From assembly GCA_038025085.1 (NCBI GenBank), contig CM076148.1, positions 16,012,501-16,076,500 on the forward strand: a stretch of 64,000 nt of DNA, given 5' to 3'. Positions 44,951 through 55,433 of this stretch are shown piece by piece; position 1 is the stretch's first letter, and every line of letters starts with the position of its first letter. Under the pieces are notes generated by a model. That model saw nothing but the letters and a program-made list of their open reading frames with translations, made no database searches and had not been told where the DNA came from. Source of the stretch: Tetragonia tetragonoides (lineage: Eukaryota > Streptophyta > Magnoliopsida > Caryophyllales > Aizoaceae). The position numbers were made by a program, and so were the translations under genes.

Positions 44951-45068
44951 GGGTACAATAAGAGGACTTCCCAGAAGGTCACCCATCCTAGTACTGCTCT
45001 CGCCCAAGCACGCTTAACTGCGGAGTTCTGATGGGATCCGATGCATTAGTGCTGGTATGATCGCACCC
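44951..45068 (-). rRNA. 5S rRNA gene, copy 134
   Basis: U1. Changes: C114T, G110A, G108T, C94T, T73C, C28T; the 3' stem is weakened. Confidence 0.92.
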
Positions 45069-45291
45069 ATCAAACTATTGCACAATATTTGTTTTAACCT
45101 TGTTCTTACAGTCATTTCTCACTTTTCGTGTGTCTCTTTTATTCGAAAATCAACGGTTTGTACTTAAAACACAACACGTCTCCCGAAATCTTTTATACTA
45201 GTGTTTTCTGATTCTAAACAACGTTTTAAATAAGGCTACATAAAAATAAAAAAAAATAAAAAAACATTTAAAAAATTGAAGATTTAAAAAG

Positions 45292-45409
45292 GGGTGCAAC
45301 ACGAGGACTTCCCAGGAGGTCACCCATCCTAGTACTACTCTCGCCAAAGCACGCTTAACTGCGGTGTTCTGATGGGAGCCGGTGCATTAGTGCTGGTATG
45401 ATCGCACCC
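45292..45409 (-). rRNA. 5S rRNA gene, copy 135
   Basis: U2. Changes: G64T, T45A, A32C. Confidence 0.94.
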
Positions 45410-45630
45410 ATCAATCTATTGCACAATATTTGTTTTAACCTTGTTCTTACAGCCATTTCTCACTTTTCGTGTGTCTCTTTTATTCGAAAATCAACGGTTT
45501 CTACTTAAAACACAACACGTCTCCCGAAATCTTTTTTACTAGTGTTTTCTGATTCTAAACAGCGTTTTAAATAAGGCTACATAAAAATTAAAAAAATAAA
45601 AGGAATTTTAAAAAATGAAGATTTAAAAAA

Positions 45631-45748
45631 GGGTGCAACACGAGGACTTCCCAGGAGGTCACCCATCCTAGTACTACTCTCGCCCAAGCACGCTTACCTG
45701 CGGAGTTCTGATGGGATCCGGTGCATTAGTGCTGGTATGATCGCACCC
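45631..45748 (-). rRNA. 5S rRNA gene, copy 136
   Basis: U1. T52G only. Gene and downstream spacer match copy 121, 5076 bp away. Confidence 0.95.
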
Positions 45749-45960
45749 ATCAAACTATTGCACAATATTTGTTTTAACCTTGTTCTTACAGTCATTTCTC
45801 ACTTTTCGTGTGTCTCTTTTATTCGAAAATCAACGGTTTGTACTTAAAATACAACACGTCTCCCGAAATCTTTTATACTAGTGTTTTCTGATTCTAAACA
45901 GCGTTTTAAATAAGGCTACATAAAAATAAAAAAATATTTAAAAAAATAAAGTATAAAAAG

Positions 45961-46078
45961 GGGTGCAACACGAGGACTTCCCAGGAGGTCACCCATCCTA
46001 GTACTACTCTCGCCCAAGCACGCTTAACTGCGGAGTTCTGATGGGATCCGGTGCATTAGTGCTGGTATGATCGCAACC
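45961..46078 (-). rRNA. 5S rRNA gene, copy 137
   Basis: U3. G3T only. Confidence 0.95.
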
Positions 46079-46300
46079 ATCAATCTTTTCCACAATATTT
46101 GTTTTAACCTTGTTCTTACAGCCATTTCTCACTTTTCGTGTGTCTCTTTTATTCGAAAATCAACGGTTTTTACTTAAAACACAACACGTCTCCCGAAATC
46201 TTTTATACTAGTGTTTTCTGATTCTAAACAGCGTTTTAAATAAGGGTAAATAAAAATTAAAAAAATAAAATAAAATTAAAAAAAATGAAGATTTAAAAAG

Positions 46301-46418
46301 GGGTGCAACACGAAGACTTTCCAGGAGGTCACCCATCCTAGTACTACTCTCGCCTAAGCACGCTTAACTGCGGAGTTCTGATGGGATCCGGTGCACTAGT
46401 GCTGGTATGATCGTACCC
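46301..46418 (-). rRNA. 5S rRNA gene, copy 138
   Basis: U3. Changes: C105T, G99A, G64A, A23G, G5A. 5' part as copies 118 and 129. Confidence 0.93.
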
Positions 46419-46641
46419 ATCAATCTTTTCCACAATATTTGCTTTAACCTTGTTCTTACAGCCATTTCTCACTTTTCGTGTGTCTCTTTTATTTGAAAAT
46501 CAACGGTTTCTACTTAAAACACAACACGTCTCCCGAAATCTTTCATACTAGTGTTTTCTGATTCTAAACAACGTTTTAAATAAGGGTACATAAAAATAAA
46601 AAAAATAAAATAAAAATTTAAAAAAATGAAGATTTAAAAAG

Positions 46642-46759
46642 GGCTGCAACACGAGGACTTCCCAGGAGGTCACCCATCCTAGTACTACTCTCGCCCTAGC
46701 ACGCTTAATTGCGGAGTTCTGATGGGATCCGGTGCATTAGTGCTGGTATGATCACACCC
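46642..46759 (-). rRNA. 5S rRNA gene, copy 139
   Basis: U2. Changes: C116G, T63A, G51A, C6T. Confidence 0.93.
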
Positions 46760-46983
46760 ATCAATCTATTGCACAATATTTGTTTTAACCTTGTTCTTAC
46801 AGCCATTCCTCACTTTTCGTGTGTCTCTTTTATTCGAAAATCAACGGTTTCTACTTTAAACACAACACGTTTCCCGAAATCTTTTATACTACTGTTTTCT
46901 GATTCTAAACAGCGTTTTAAATAAGGCTACATAAAAATAAAAAAAAATAAAAAAAATATTTAAAAAATGGAAGATTTAAAAAG

Positions 46984-47101
46984 GGGTGCAACACGAGGAC
47001 TTCCCAGGAGGTCACCCATCCTAGTACTACTCTCACCCAAGCACAATTAACTGCAGAGTTCTGATGGGATCCGGTGCATTAGTGCTGGTATGATCGCAAA
47101 C
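46984..47101 (-). rRNA. 5S rRNA gene, copy 140
   Basis: U3. Changes: C67T, C57T, G56T, C47T, G3T, G2T. Gene and both flanks match copy 132. Confidence 0.92.
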
Positions 47102-47317
47102 ATCAATCTTTTCCACAATTTTTTTTTTAACCTTGTTCTTACAGCCATTTTTCACTTTTCGTGTGTCTCTTTTATTCGAAAATCAACGGTTTTTACTTAA
47201 AACACAACACTTCTCCCGAAATCTTTTATACTAGTGTTTTCTGATTCTAAACAGCGTTTTAAATAAGGGTACATAAAAATTAAGAAAATAAAATAAAATT
47301 TTAAAAAATGAAGATTT

Positions 47318-47323
47318 AAAAAA
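47318..47323 (-). terminator. Pol III poly-T terminator (reference copy 141)
   Basis: Six T residues follow the CACCC 3' end directly in the transcribed sense. Nearly all copies have a run of 4-7 T here, backed up by the long T-rich tract further downstream. Copies 3, 110 and 116 lack it through spacer deletions. Confidence 0.75.
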
Positions 47324-47344
47324 GGGTGCAACACGAGGACTTCC

Positions 47345-47362
47345 CAGGAGGTCACCCATCCT
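47345..47362 (-). promoter_or_regulatory. Internal control region, box C (reference copy 141)
   Basis: RNA positions 80-97 read AGGATGGGTGACCTCCTG, the main TFIIIA contact region of plant 5S genes. Copies 2 and 30 lose most of it by truncation. G85A, G97T and C94T are recurrent changes here in other copies. Confidence 0.8.
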
Positions 47363-47369
47363 AGTACTA

Positions 47370-47392
47370 CTCTCGCCCAAGCACGCTTAACT
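47370..47392 (-). promoter_or_regulatory. Internal control region, box A and intermediate element (reference copy 141)
   Basis: RNA positions 50-64 (plus 47378..47392) read AGTTAAGCGTGCTTG, the plant 5S box A; positions 67-72 (47370..47375) are the intermediate element. In other eukaryotic type I genes these bind TFIIIA/TFIIIC. Many copies carry T53G, T53A or T53C inside box A, and the 17-30 kb subfamily carries G65A just after it. Confidence 0.8.
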
Positions 47393-47441
47393 GCGGAGTT
47401 CTGATGGGATCCGGTGCATTAGTGCTGGTATGATCGCACCC

Positions 47442-47470
47442 TTCAAACTATTGCACAATATTTGATTTAA
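47442..47470 (-). promoter_or_regulatory. Upstream 5S promoter (reference copy 141)
   Basis: Plant 5S genes need an AT-rich TATA-like box near -28 and a GC dinucleotide near -12. Here the -30 to -16 region is AT-rich (AAATCAAATATT in this copy, usually AAAACAAATATT) and GC falls at -13/-12 (plus 47453..47454). Position -1 is T in almost all copies rather than the C usual in Arabidopsis. Function is inferred from position and composition. Confidence 0.6.
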
Positions 47471-47663
47471 CCTTGTTCTTACAGCCATTTCTCACTTTTC
47501 GGGTGTCTCTTTTATTCGAAAATCAACGGTTTCTACTTAGAACACAACACCTCTCCCGAAATCTTTTATACTAGTATTTTCTGTTTCTAAACAACGTTTT
47601 AAATACGGGTACATAAAAATAAAAAAAATAAAAGAAAAATTTAAAAAAATGAAGATTTAAAAG
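47442..47663 (-). other. Representative intergenic spacer (between copies 141 and 142)
   Basis: The conserved part lies upstream of copy 141 and includes TATAAAAG at 47563..47570, about 122-129 bp before the start. The distal part, next to copy 142, is a nearly pure A (plus strand) tract with scattered T that varies in length from unit to unit and contains the poly-T terminator of copy 142. I see no other gene in any spacer. Confidence 0.8.
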
Positions 47664-47781
47664 GGATGTAACTCGAGGACTTCCCAGGAGGTCACCCATT
47701 CTAGTACTACTCTCGCCCAAGCACGCTTAACTGCGGAGTTCTGATGGGATCCGGTGCATTAGTGCTGGTATGATCGCACCC
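47664..47781 (-). rRNA. 5S rRNA gene, copy 142
   Basis: U2. Changes: C116T, G113A, T109A, G82A. Confidence 0.93.
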
Positions 47782-48001
47782 ATCAATCTATTGCACAATA
47801 TTTGTTTTAACCTTGTTCTTACAGCCATTTCTCACTTTTCGTGTGTCTCTTTTATTCGAAAATCAACGGTTTCTACTTAAAACACAACACGTCTCCCGAA
47901 ATCTTTTATACTAGTGTTTTTTGATTCTTAACAGCGTTTTAAATAAGGCTACATAAAAATTAAAAAAATAAAAAAAATTTAAAAAATGAAGATTTAAAAA
48001 A

Positions 48002-48119
48002 TTGTGCAACACGAGGACTTCCCAGGAGGTCACCCATCCTAGTACTACTCTCGCCCAAGCACGCTTCACTGCGAAGTTCTGATGGGATCCGGTGCATTAG
48101 TGCTGGTATGATCGAAGCA
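48002..48119 (-). rRNA. 5S rRNA gene, copy 143
   Basis: U1. 3' end CACAA; T53G, C46T, G5T, G3C, G1T. The 5' end is damaged, so the terminal stem is lost on both sides. Confidence 0.9.
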
Positions 48120-48333
48120 ATCAAACTATTGCACAATATTTGTTTTAACCTTGTTCTTACAGCCATTTCTCACTTTTCGTGTGTCTTTTTTATTCGAAAA
48201 TCAACGGTTTGTACCTAAAACATAACACGTCTCCCGAAATCTTTTATACTAGTGTTTTCTGATTCTAAACAGCGTTTTAAATAAGGCTACATAAAAATAA
48301 AAAAACATTTAAAAAAATGAAGTATAAAAAAAG

Positions 48334-48451
48334 GGGTGCAACACGAGGACTTCCAAGGAGGTCACCCATCCTAGTACTACTCTCGCCCAAGCACGCTTCA
48401 CTGCGAAGTTCTGATGGGATCCGGTGCATTAGTGCTGGTATGATCGTACCT
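48334..48451 (-). rRNA. 5S rRNA gene, copy 144
   Basis: U3. Changes: G97T, T53G, C46T, G5A, G1A. Same as copies 158 and 170. Confidence 0.93.
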
Positions 48452-48674
48452 ATCAATCTTTTCCACAATATTTGTTTTAACCTTGTTCTTACAGCCATTT
48501 CTCACTTTTCGTGTGTCTCTTTTATTTGGAAATCAACGGTTTCTACTTAAAACACAACCAGTCTCCCGAAATCTTTTATACTAGTGTTTTCTGATTCTAA
48601 ACAACGTTTTAAATAAGGGTACATGAAAATAAAAAAAATATAATAAAAATTTAAAAAAATGAGGATTTTAAAAG

Positions 48675-48792
48675 GGGTGCAACACGAGGACTTCCCAGGA
48701 GGTCACCCATCCTAGTACTACTCTCGCTCAAGCACGCTTAACTGCGAAATTCTGATGGGATCCGGTGCATTAGCGCTGGTATGATCGCACCC
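48675..48792 (-). rRNA. 5S rRNA gene, copy 145
   Basis: U2. Changes: G65A, C46T, C44T, A19G. An outpost of the 17-30 kb subfamily. Same as copy 147. Confidence 0.93.
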
Positions 48793-49019
48793 TTCAATCT
48801 ATTGCACAATATTTGTTTTAACCTTGTTCTTACAACCATTTCTCACTTTTCGTATGTCTCTTTATTCGAAAATCATCGGTTTGTACGAAAAATCCAACAC
48901 GTCTTCCGAAAACTTTTATACTAGTGTTTTCTGATTCTAAACAGCGTTTTAAATAAGGCTACATAAAAATAAAATAAAAAAATAAAAAAAAAGTAAAAAA
49001 AAAATGAAGATTTAAAAAA

Positions 49020-49137
49020 GGGTGCAACAGGAGGACTTCCCAGGAGGTCACCCATCCTAGTACTACTCTCGCCCAAGCACGCTTCACTGCGAAGTTCTGA
49101 TGGGATCCGGTGCATTAGTGCTGGTATGATCGAAGCA
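49020..49137 (-). rRNA. 5S rRNA gene, copy 146
   Basis: U1. Changes: G108C, T53G, C46T, G5T, G3C, G1T. 5' part as copy 143, but the upstream spacer switches to that of copy 144. Confidence 0.92.
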
Positions 49138-49360
49138 ATCAAACTATTGCACAATATTTGTTTTAACCTTGTTCTTACAGCCATTTCTCACTTTTCGTGT
49201 GTCTCTTTTATTTGGAAATCAACGGTTTCTACTTAAAACACAACCAGTCTCCCGAAATCTTTTATACTAGTGTTTTCTGATTCTAAACAACGTTTTAAAT
49301 AAGGGTACATGAAAATAAAAAAAATATAATAAAAATTTAAAAAAATGAGGATTTTAAAAG

Positions 49361-49478
49361 GGGTGCAACACGAGGACTTCCCAGGAGGTCACCCATCCTA
49401 GTACTACTCTCGCTCAAGCACGCTTAACTGCGAAATTCTGATGGGATCCGGTGCATTAGCGCTGGTATGATCGCACCC
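49361..49478 (-). rRNA. 5S rRNA gene, copy 147
   Basis: U2. Changes: G65A, C46T, C44T, A19G, as copy 145. Confidence 0.93.
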
Positions 49479-49700
49479 TTCAATCTATTGCACAATATTT
49501 GTTTTAACCTTGTTCTTACAGCCATTTCTCACTTTTCGTGTGTCTCTTTTATTCGAAAATCAACGGTTTCTACTTAAAACACAACACGTCTCCCGAAATC
49601 TTTTATACTAGTGTTTTCTGATTCTAAACAGCGTTTTAAATAAGGGTACATAAAAATTAAGAAAGTAAAATAAAATTTAAAAAAATGAAGATTTAAAAAA

Positions 49701-49818
49701 GGGTGCAACACGAGGACTTCCCAGGAGGTGACCCATCCTAGTACTACTCTCGCCCAAGCACGCTTAACTGCGGAGTACTGATGGGATCCGGTGAATTAGT
49801 GCTGGTATAATCGCACCC
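49701..49818 (-). rRNA. 5S rRNA gene, copy 148 (unit 1 of 4036-bp block)
   Basis: U2 with an 8-T run near -20. Changes: G89C, A42T, G25T, C10T. Confidence 0.94.
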
Positions 49819-50039
49819 ATCAATCTATTGCACAATATTTTTTTTAACCTTGTTCTTACAGCCATTTCTCACTTTTCGTGTGTCTCTTTTATTCGAAAAT
49901 CAACGGTTTCTACTTAAAACACAACACGTCTCCCGAAATCTTTTATACTAGTGTTTTCTGATTCTAGCAGCGTTTTAAATAAGGCTACATAAAAATTAAA
50001 AAAATAAAAAAAAATTTAAAAAAATGAAGATTTAAAAAA

Positions 50040-50157
50040 GGGTGCAACACGAGGACTTCCCAGGAGGTCACCCATCCTAGTACTACTCTCGCCCAAGCAC
50101 GCTTTACTGCGGAGTTCTGATGGGATCCGGTGCATTAGTGCTGGTATGATCGCACCC
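50040..50157 (-). rRNA. 5S rRNA gene, copy 149 (unit 2)
   Basis: U1. T53A only. Confidence 0.95.
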
Positions 50158-50378
50158 ATCAAACTATTGCACAATATTTGTTTTAACCTTGTTCTTACAG
50201 TCATTTCTCTCTTTTCGTGTGTCTCTTTTATTCGAAAATCAACGGTTTGTACTTCAAACACAACACGTCTCCCGAAATCTTTTATACTAGTGTTTTCTGA
50301 TTCTAAACAGCGTTTTAAATAAGGCTACATAAAAATTAAAAAAATAAAAAAAAATTAAAAAAATGAAGATTTAAAAAA

Positions 50379-50496
50379 GGATGCAACACGAGGACTTCCC
50401 AGGAGGTCACCCATCCTAGTACTACTCATGCCCAAGCACGCGTAACTGCGGAGTTCTGATGGGATCCGGTGCATTAGTGCTGGTATGATCGCACCC
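50379..50496 (-). rRNA. 5S rRNA gene, copy 150 (unit 3)
   Basis: U2 (gtattgc). Changes: C116T, A69T, G68A, A55C. Confidence 0.93.
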
Positions 50497-50719
50497 ATCA
50501 ATGTATTGCACAATATTTGTTTTAACCTTGTTCTTACAGCCATTTCTCACTTTTCGGGTGTCTCTTTTATTTGAAAATCAACGGTTTCTACTTAAAACAC
50601 AACACGTCTCCCGAAATCTTTTATACTAGTGTTTTCTGATTCTAAACAACGTTTTAAATAAGGGTACATAAAAATAAAAAAAATAAAATAAAAATTTAAA
50701 AAAATGAAGATTTAAAAAG

Positions 50720-50837
50720 GGATGCAACACGAGGACTTCCCAGGAGGTCACCCATCCTACTACTACTCTCGCCCAAGCACGCTTAACTGCGGAGTTCTGA
50801 TGGGATCCGGTGCATTAGTGCTGGTATGATCGCATCC
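50720..50837 (-). rRNA. 5S rRNA gene, copy 151 (unit 4)
   Basis: U2. Changes: C116T, C78G, G3A. Confidence 0.94.
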
Positions 50838-51058
50838 ATCAATCTATTGCACAATATTTGTTTTAACCTTGTTCTTACAGCCATTTCTCACTTTTCGTGT
50901 GTCTCTTTTATTCGAAAAGCAACGGTTTCTACTTAAAACACAACACGTCTCCCGAAATCTTTTATACTAGTGTTTTCTGATTCTAAACAGCGTTTTAAAT
51001 AAGGCTACATAAAAATTAAAAAAATAAAAAAAATTTTAAAAAATGAAGATTTAAAAAA

Positions 51059-51176
51059 GGGTGCAACACGAGGACTTCCCAGAAGGTCACCGATTCTAAT
51101 ACTACTCTCGCCCAAGCACGCTTTACTGCGGAGTTCTGATGGGATCCGGTGCATTAGTGCTGGTATGATCGCACCC
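51059..51176 (-). rRNA. 5S rRNA gene, copy 152 (unit 5)
   Basis: U2. Changes: C94T, G85C, G82A, C78T, T53A. Confidence 0.92.
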
Positions 51177-51397
51177 ATCAATCTATTGCACAATATTTGT
51201 TTTAACCTTGTTCTTACAGCCATTTCTCACTTTTCGTGTGTCTCTTTTATTCGAAAATCAACGGTTTCTACTTAAAACACAACACGTCTCCCGAAATCTT
51301 TTATACTAGTGTTTTCTGATTCTAAACAGCATTTTAAATAAGGCTACATAAAAATTAAAAAAATAAAAAAAATTTAAAAAAATGAAGATTTAAAAAA

Positions 51398-51515
51398 GTT
51401 TGCAACACGAGGACTTCCCAGGAGGTCACCCATCCTAGTACTACTCTCGCCCAAGCACGCTTGACTGCGGAGTTTTGATGGGATACGGCGCATTAGTGCT
51501 GGTATGATCGCACCC
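51398..51515 (-). rRNA. 5S rRNA gene, copy 153 (unit 6)
   Basis: U2. Two 3'-end changes, T53C, G41A, G31T, A27G; 13-bp deletion in the upstream spacer. Confidence 0.92.
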
Positions 51516-51723
51516 ATCAATCTATTGCACAATATTTGTTTTAACCTTGTTCTTACTTTTCATGGGTCTCTTTTATTCGAAAATCAACGGTTTCTACTTA
51601 AAACACAACACGTCTCCCGAAATCTTTTATACTAGTGTTTTCTGATTCTAACCAGCATTTTAAATAAGGCTACATAAAAACTAAAAAAATAAAAAAAAAT
51701 TTAAAAAATGAATATTTAAAAAA

Positions 51724-51841
51724 GGGTGCAACACGAGGACTTCCCAAGAGGTCACCCATCCTAGTACTACTCTAGCCCAAGCACGTTTAACTGCGGAGTT
51801 CTGATGGGATACGGTGCATTAGTGCTGGTATAATCGCACCC
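51724..51841 (-). rRNA. 5S rRNA gene, copy 154 (unit 7)
   Basis: U2. Changes: C95T, G68T, G56A, G31T, C10T. Confidence 0.93.
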
Positions 51842-52064
51842 ATCAATCTATTGCACAATATTTGTTTTAACCTTGTTCTTACAGCCATTTCTAACTTTTC
51901 GTGTGTCTCTTTTATTTGAAAATCAACGGTTTCTACTTAAAACACATCACGACTCCCGAAATCTTTTATACTAGTGTTTTCTGATTCTAAACAACATTTT
52001 AAATAAGGGTACATAAAAATAAAAAAAATAAAATAAAAATTTAAAAAAAGGAAGATTTAAAAAA

Positions 52065-52182
52065 GTGTGCAACACGAGGACTTCCCAGGAGGTCACCCAT
52101 CCTAGTACTACTCTCGCCCAAGCACGCTTAACTGCGGAGTTTTGATGGGATACGGTGCATTAGTGCTGGTATGATCGCACCC
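52065..52182 (-). rRNA. 5S rRNA gene, copy 155 (unit 8)
   Basis: U2. One 3'-end change, G41A, G31T; 13-bp deletion upstream as in unit 6. Confidence 0.93.
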
Positions 52183-52390
52183 ATCAATCTATTGCACAAT
52201 ATTTGTTTTAACCTTGTTCTTACTTTTCATGGGTCTCTTTTATTCGAAAATCAACGGTTTCTACTTAAAACACAACACGTCTCCCGAAATCTTTTATACT
52301 AGTGTTTTCTGATTCTAACCAGCATTTTAAATAAGGCTACATAAAAATTAAAAAAATAAAAAAAAATTTAAAAAATGAATATTTAAAAAA

Positions 52391-52508
52391 GGGTGCAACA
52401 CGAGGACTTCCCAGGAGGTCACCCATCCTAGTACTACTCTAGCCCAAGCACGTTTAACTGCGGAGTTCTGATGGGATACGGTGCATTAGTGCTGGTATGA
52501 TCGCACCC
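52391..52508 (-). rRNA. 5S rRNA gene, copy 156 (unit 9)
   Basis: U2. Changes: G68T, G56A, G31T; a two-unit echo of unit 7. Confidence 0.93.
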
Positions 52509-52725
52509 ATCAATCTATTGCACAATATTTGTTTTAACCTTGTTCTTACAGCCATTTCTCACTTTTCGTGTGTCTCTTTTATTCGAAAATCAACGGTTTC
52601 TACTTAAAACACAACACGTCTCCCGAAATCTTTTATACTAGTGTTTTTTGATTCTTAACAGCGTTTTAAATAAGGCTACATAAAAATTAAAAAAATAAAA
52701 AAAATTTAAAAAATGATTTAAAAAA

Positions 52726-52843
52726 TTGTGCAACACGAGGACTTCCCAGGAGGTCACCCATCCTAGTACTACTCTCGCCCAAGCACGCTTCACTGCGAAG
52801 TTCTAATGGGATCCGGTGCATTAGTGCTGGTATGATCGCAGCA
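52726..52843 (-). rRNA. 5S rRNA gene, copy 157 (unit 10)
   Basis: U1. 3' end CACAA; T53G, C46T, C39T, G3C, G1T. Relative of copy 143. Confidence 0.91.
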
Positions 52844-53055
52844 ATCAAACTATTGCACAATATTTGTTTTAACCTTGTTCTTACAGCCATTTCTCACTTT
52901 TCGTATGTCTTTTTTATTCGAAAATCAACGGTTTGTACCTAAAACATAACACGTCTCCCGAAATCTTTTATACTAGTGTTTTCTGATTCAACAGCGTTTT
53001 AAATAAGGCTACATAAAAATAAAAAAACATTTAAAAAAATGAAGTATAAAAAAAG

Positions 53056-53173
53056 GGGTGCAACACGAGGACTTCCAAGGAGGTCACCCATCCTAGTACT
53101 ACTCTCGCCCAAGCACGCTTCACTGCGAAGTTCTGATGGGATCCGGTGCATTAGTGCTGGTATGATCGTACCT
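53056..53173 (-). rRNA. 5S rRNA gene, copy 158 (unit 11)
   Basis: U3. Changes: G97T, T53G, C46T, G5A, G1A, as copy 144. Confidence 0.93.
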
Positions 53174-53396
53174 ATCAATCTTTTCCACAATATTTGTTTT
53201 AACCTTGTTCTTACAGCCATTTCTCACTTTTCGTGTGTCTCTTTTATTTGGAAATCAACGGTTTCTACTTAAAACACAACACGTCTCCCGAAATCTTTTA
53301 TACTAGTGTTTTCTGATTCTAAACAACGTTTTAATTAAGGGTACATGAAAATAAAAAAAATATAATAAAAATTTAAAAAAATGAGTATTTAAAAAG

Positions 53397-53514
53397 GGGT
53401 GCAACACGAGGACTTCCCAGGAGGTCACCCATCCTAGTACTACTCTCGCCCAAGCACGCTTCACTGCGGAGTTCTGATGGGATCCGGTGCATTAGTGCTG
53501 GTATGATCGCACCC
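53397..53514 (-). rRNA. 5S rRNA gene, copy 159 (unit 12)
   Basis: U2 (attaatctattgc). T53G only. Confidence 0.95.
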
Positions 53515-53736
53515 ATTAATCTATTGCATAATATTTGTTTTAACCTTGTTCTTACAGCCATTTCTCACTTTTCGTGTGTCTCTTTTATTCGAAAATCAAC
53601 GGTTTCTACTTAAAACACAACACGTCTCCCGAAATCTTTTATACTAGTGTTTTCTGATTCTAAACAGCGTTTTAAATAAGGGTACATAAAAATTAAGAAA
53701 GTAAAATAAAATTTAAAAAAATGAAGATTTAAAAAA

Positions 53737-53854
53737 GGGTGCAACACGAGGACTTCCCAGGAGGTGACCCATCCTAGTACTACTCTCGCCCAAGCACGCT
53801 TAACTGCGGAGTACTGATGGGATCCGGTGAATTAGTGCTGGTATAATCGCACCC
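53737..53854 (-). rRNA. 5S rRNA gene, copy 160 (unit 1, second block)
   Basis: U2. Same gene as copy 148 (G89C, A42T, G25T, C10T). Confidence 0.94.
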
Positions 53855-54075
53855 ATCAATCTATTGCACAATATTTTTTTTAACCTTGTTCTTACAGCCA
53901 TTTCTCACTTTTCGTGTGTCTCTTTTATTCGAAAATCAACGGTTTCTACTTAAAACACAACACGTCTCCCGAAATCTTTTATACTAGTTTTTTCTGATTC
54001 TAGCAGCGTTTTAAATAAGGCTACATAAAAATTAAAAAAATAAAAAAAAATTTAAAAAAATGAAGATTTAAAAAA

Positions 54076-54193
54076 GGGTGCAACACGAGGACTTCCCAGG
54101 AGGTCACCCATCCTAGTACTACTCTCGCCCAAGCACGCTTTACTGCGGAGTTCTGATGGGATCCGGTGCATTAGTGCTGGTATGATCGCACCC
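54076..54193 (-). rRNA. 5S rRNA gene, copy 161 (unit 2)
   Basis: U1. T53A, as copy 149. Confidence 0.95.
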
Positions 54194-54414
54194 ATCAAAC
54201 TATTGCACAATATTTGTTTTAACCTTGTTCTTACAGTCATTTCTCTCTTTTCGTGTGTCTCTTTTATTCGAAAATCAACGGTTTGTACTTCAAACACAAC
54301 ACGTCTCCCGAAATCTTTTATACTAGTGTTTTCTGATTCTAAACAGCGTTTTAAATAAGGCTACATAAAAATTAAAAAAATAAAAAAAAATTAAAAAAAT
54401 GAAGATTTAAAAAA

Positions 54415-54532
54415 GGATGCAACACGAGGACTTCCCAGGAGGTCACCCATCCTAGTACTACTCATGCCCAAGCACGCGTAACTGCGGAGTTCTGATGGGA
54501 TCCGGTGCATTAGTGCTGGTATGATCGCACCC
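54415..54532 (-). rRNA. 5S rRNA gene, copy 162 (unit 3)
   Basis: U2. C116T, A69T, G68A, A55C, as copy 150. Confidence 0.93.
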
Positions 54533-54755
54533 ATCAATGTATTGCACAATATTTGTTTTAACCTTGTTCTTACAGCCATTTCTCACTTTTCGGGTGTCTC
54601 TTTTATTTGAAAATCAACGGTTTCTACTTAAAACACAACACGTCTCCCGAAATCTTTTATACTAGTGTTTTCTGATTCTAAACAACGTTTTAAATAAGGG
54701 TACATAAAAATAAAAAAAATAAAATAAAAATTTAAAAAAATGAAGATTTAAAAAG

Positions 54756-54873
54756 GGATGCAACACGAGGACTTCCCAGGAGGTCACCCATCCTACTACT
54801 ACTCTCGCCCAAGCACGCTTAACTGCGGAGTTCTGATGGGATCCGGTGCATTAGTGCTGGTATGATCGCATCC
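54756..54873 (-). rRNA. 5S rRNA gene, copy 163 (unit 4)
   Basis: U2. C116T, C78G, G3A, as copy 151. Confidence 0.94.
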
Positions 54874-55094
54874 ATCAATCTATTGCACAATATTTGTTTT
54901 AACCTTGTTCTTACAGCCATTTCTCACTTTTCGTGTGTCTCTTTTATTCGAAAAGCAACGGTTTCTACTTAAAACACAACACGTCTCCCGAAATCTTTTA
55001 TACTAGTGTTTTCTGATTCTAAACAGCGTTTTAAATAAGGCTACATAAAAATTAAAAAAATAAAAAAAAATTTAAAAAATGAAGATTTAAAAAA

Positions 55095-55212
55095 GGGTGC
55101 AACACGAGGACTTCCCAGAAGGTCACCGATTCTAATACTACTCTCGCCCAAGCACGCTTTACTGCGGAGTTCTGATGGGATCCGGTGCATTAGTGCTGGT
55201 ATGATCGCACCC
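55095..55212 (-). rRNA. 5S rRNA gene, copy 164 (unit 5)
   Basis: U2. C94T, G85C, G82A, C78T, T53A, as copy 152. Confidence 0.92.
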
Positions 55213-55433
55213 ATCAATCTATTGCACAATATTTGTTTTAACCTTGTTCTTACAGCCATTTCTCACTTTTCGTGTGTCTCTTTTATTCGAAAATCAACGG
55301 TTTCTACTTAAAACACAACACGTCTCCCGAAATCTTTTATACTAGTGTTTTCTGATTCTAAACAGCATTTTAAATAAGGCTACATAAAAATTAAAAAAAT
55401 AAAAAAAATTTAAAAAAATGAAGATTTAAAAAA

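Larger units (their letters stand above)
47324..47441 (-). rRNA. 5S rRNA gene, copy 141 (reference, matches majority sequence)
   Basis: The only copy I found that equals the majority gene sequence at all 118 positions. It has intact box A, intermediate element and box C, GC at -13/-12, an AT-rich -28 region and a T6 terminator. Two flanking oddities: T for A at -2 (plus cccttc) and a C-to-A type change at -24 region (ttgattt). U1. Good candidate for a functional unit, though expression cannot be inferred. Confidence 0.96.
49701..53736. repeat. 4036-bp higher-order repeat, first copy (12 units)
   Basis: Every gene start from copy 148 to 159 is followed exactly 4036 bp later by its counterpart (160-171). 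I noticed about half a dozen single-base differences between the blocks and no net length change. Confidence 0.9.

Noticed and set aside
47563..47570. Pol II promoter (TATAAAAG) for a gene in the spacer
   Set aside because: No coding or RNA gene follows it except the 5S gene, which is a Pol III unit with its own internal promoter.
48317..48550. Plus-strand frame of 77 codons, present three times
   Set aside because: Antisense of a 5S gene (copies 144, 158, 170); it recurs only because the block is duplicated.
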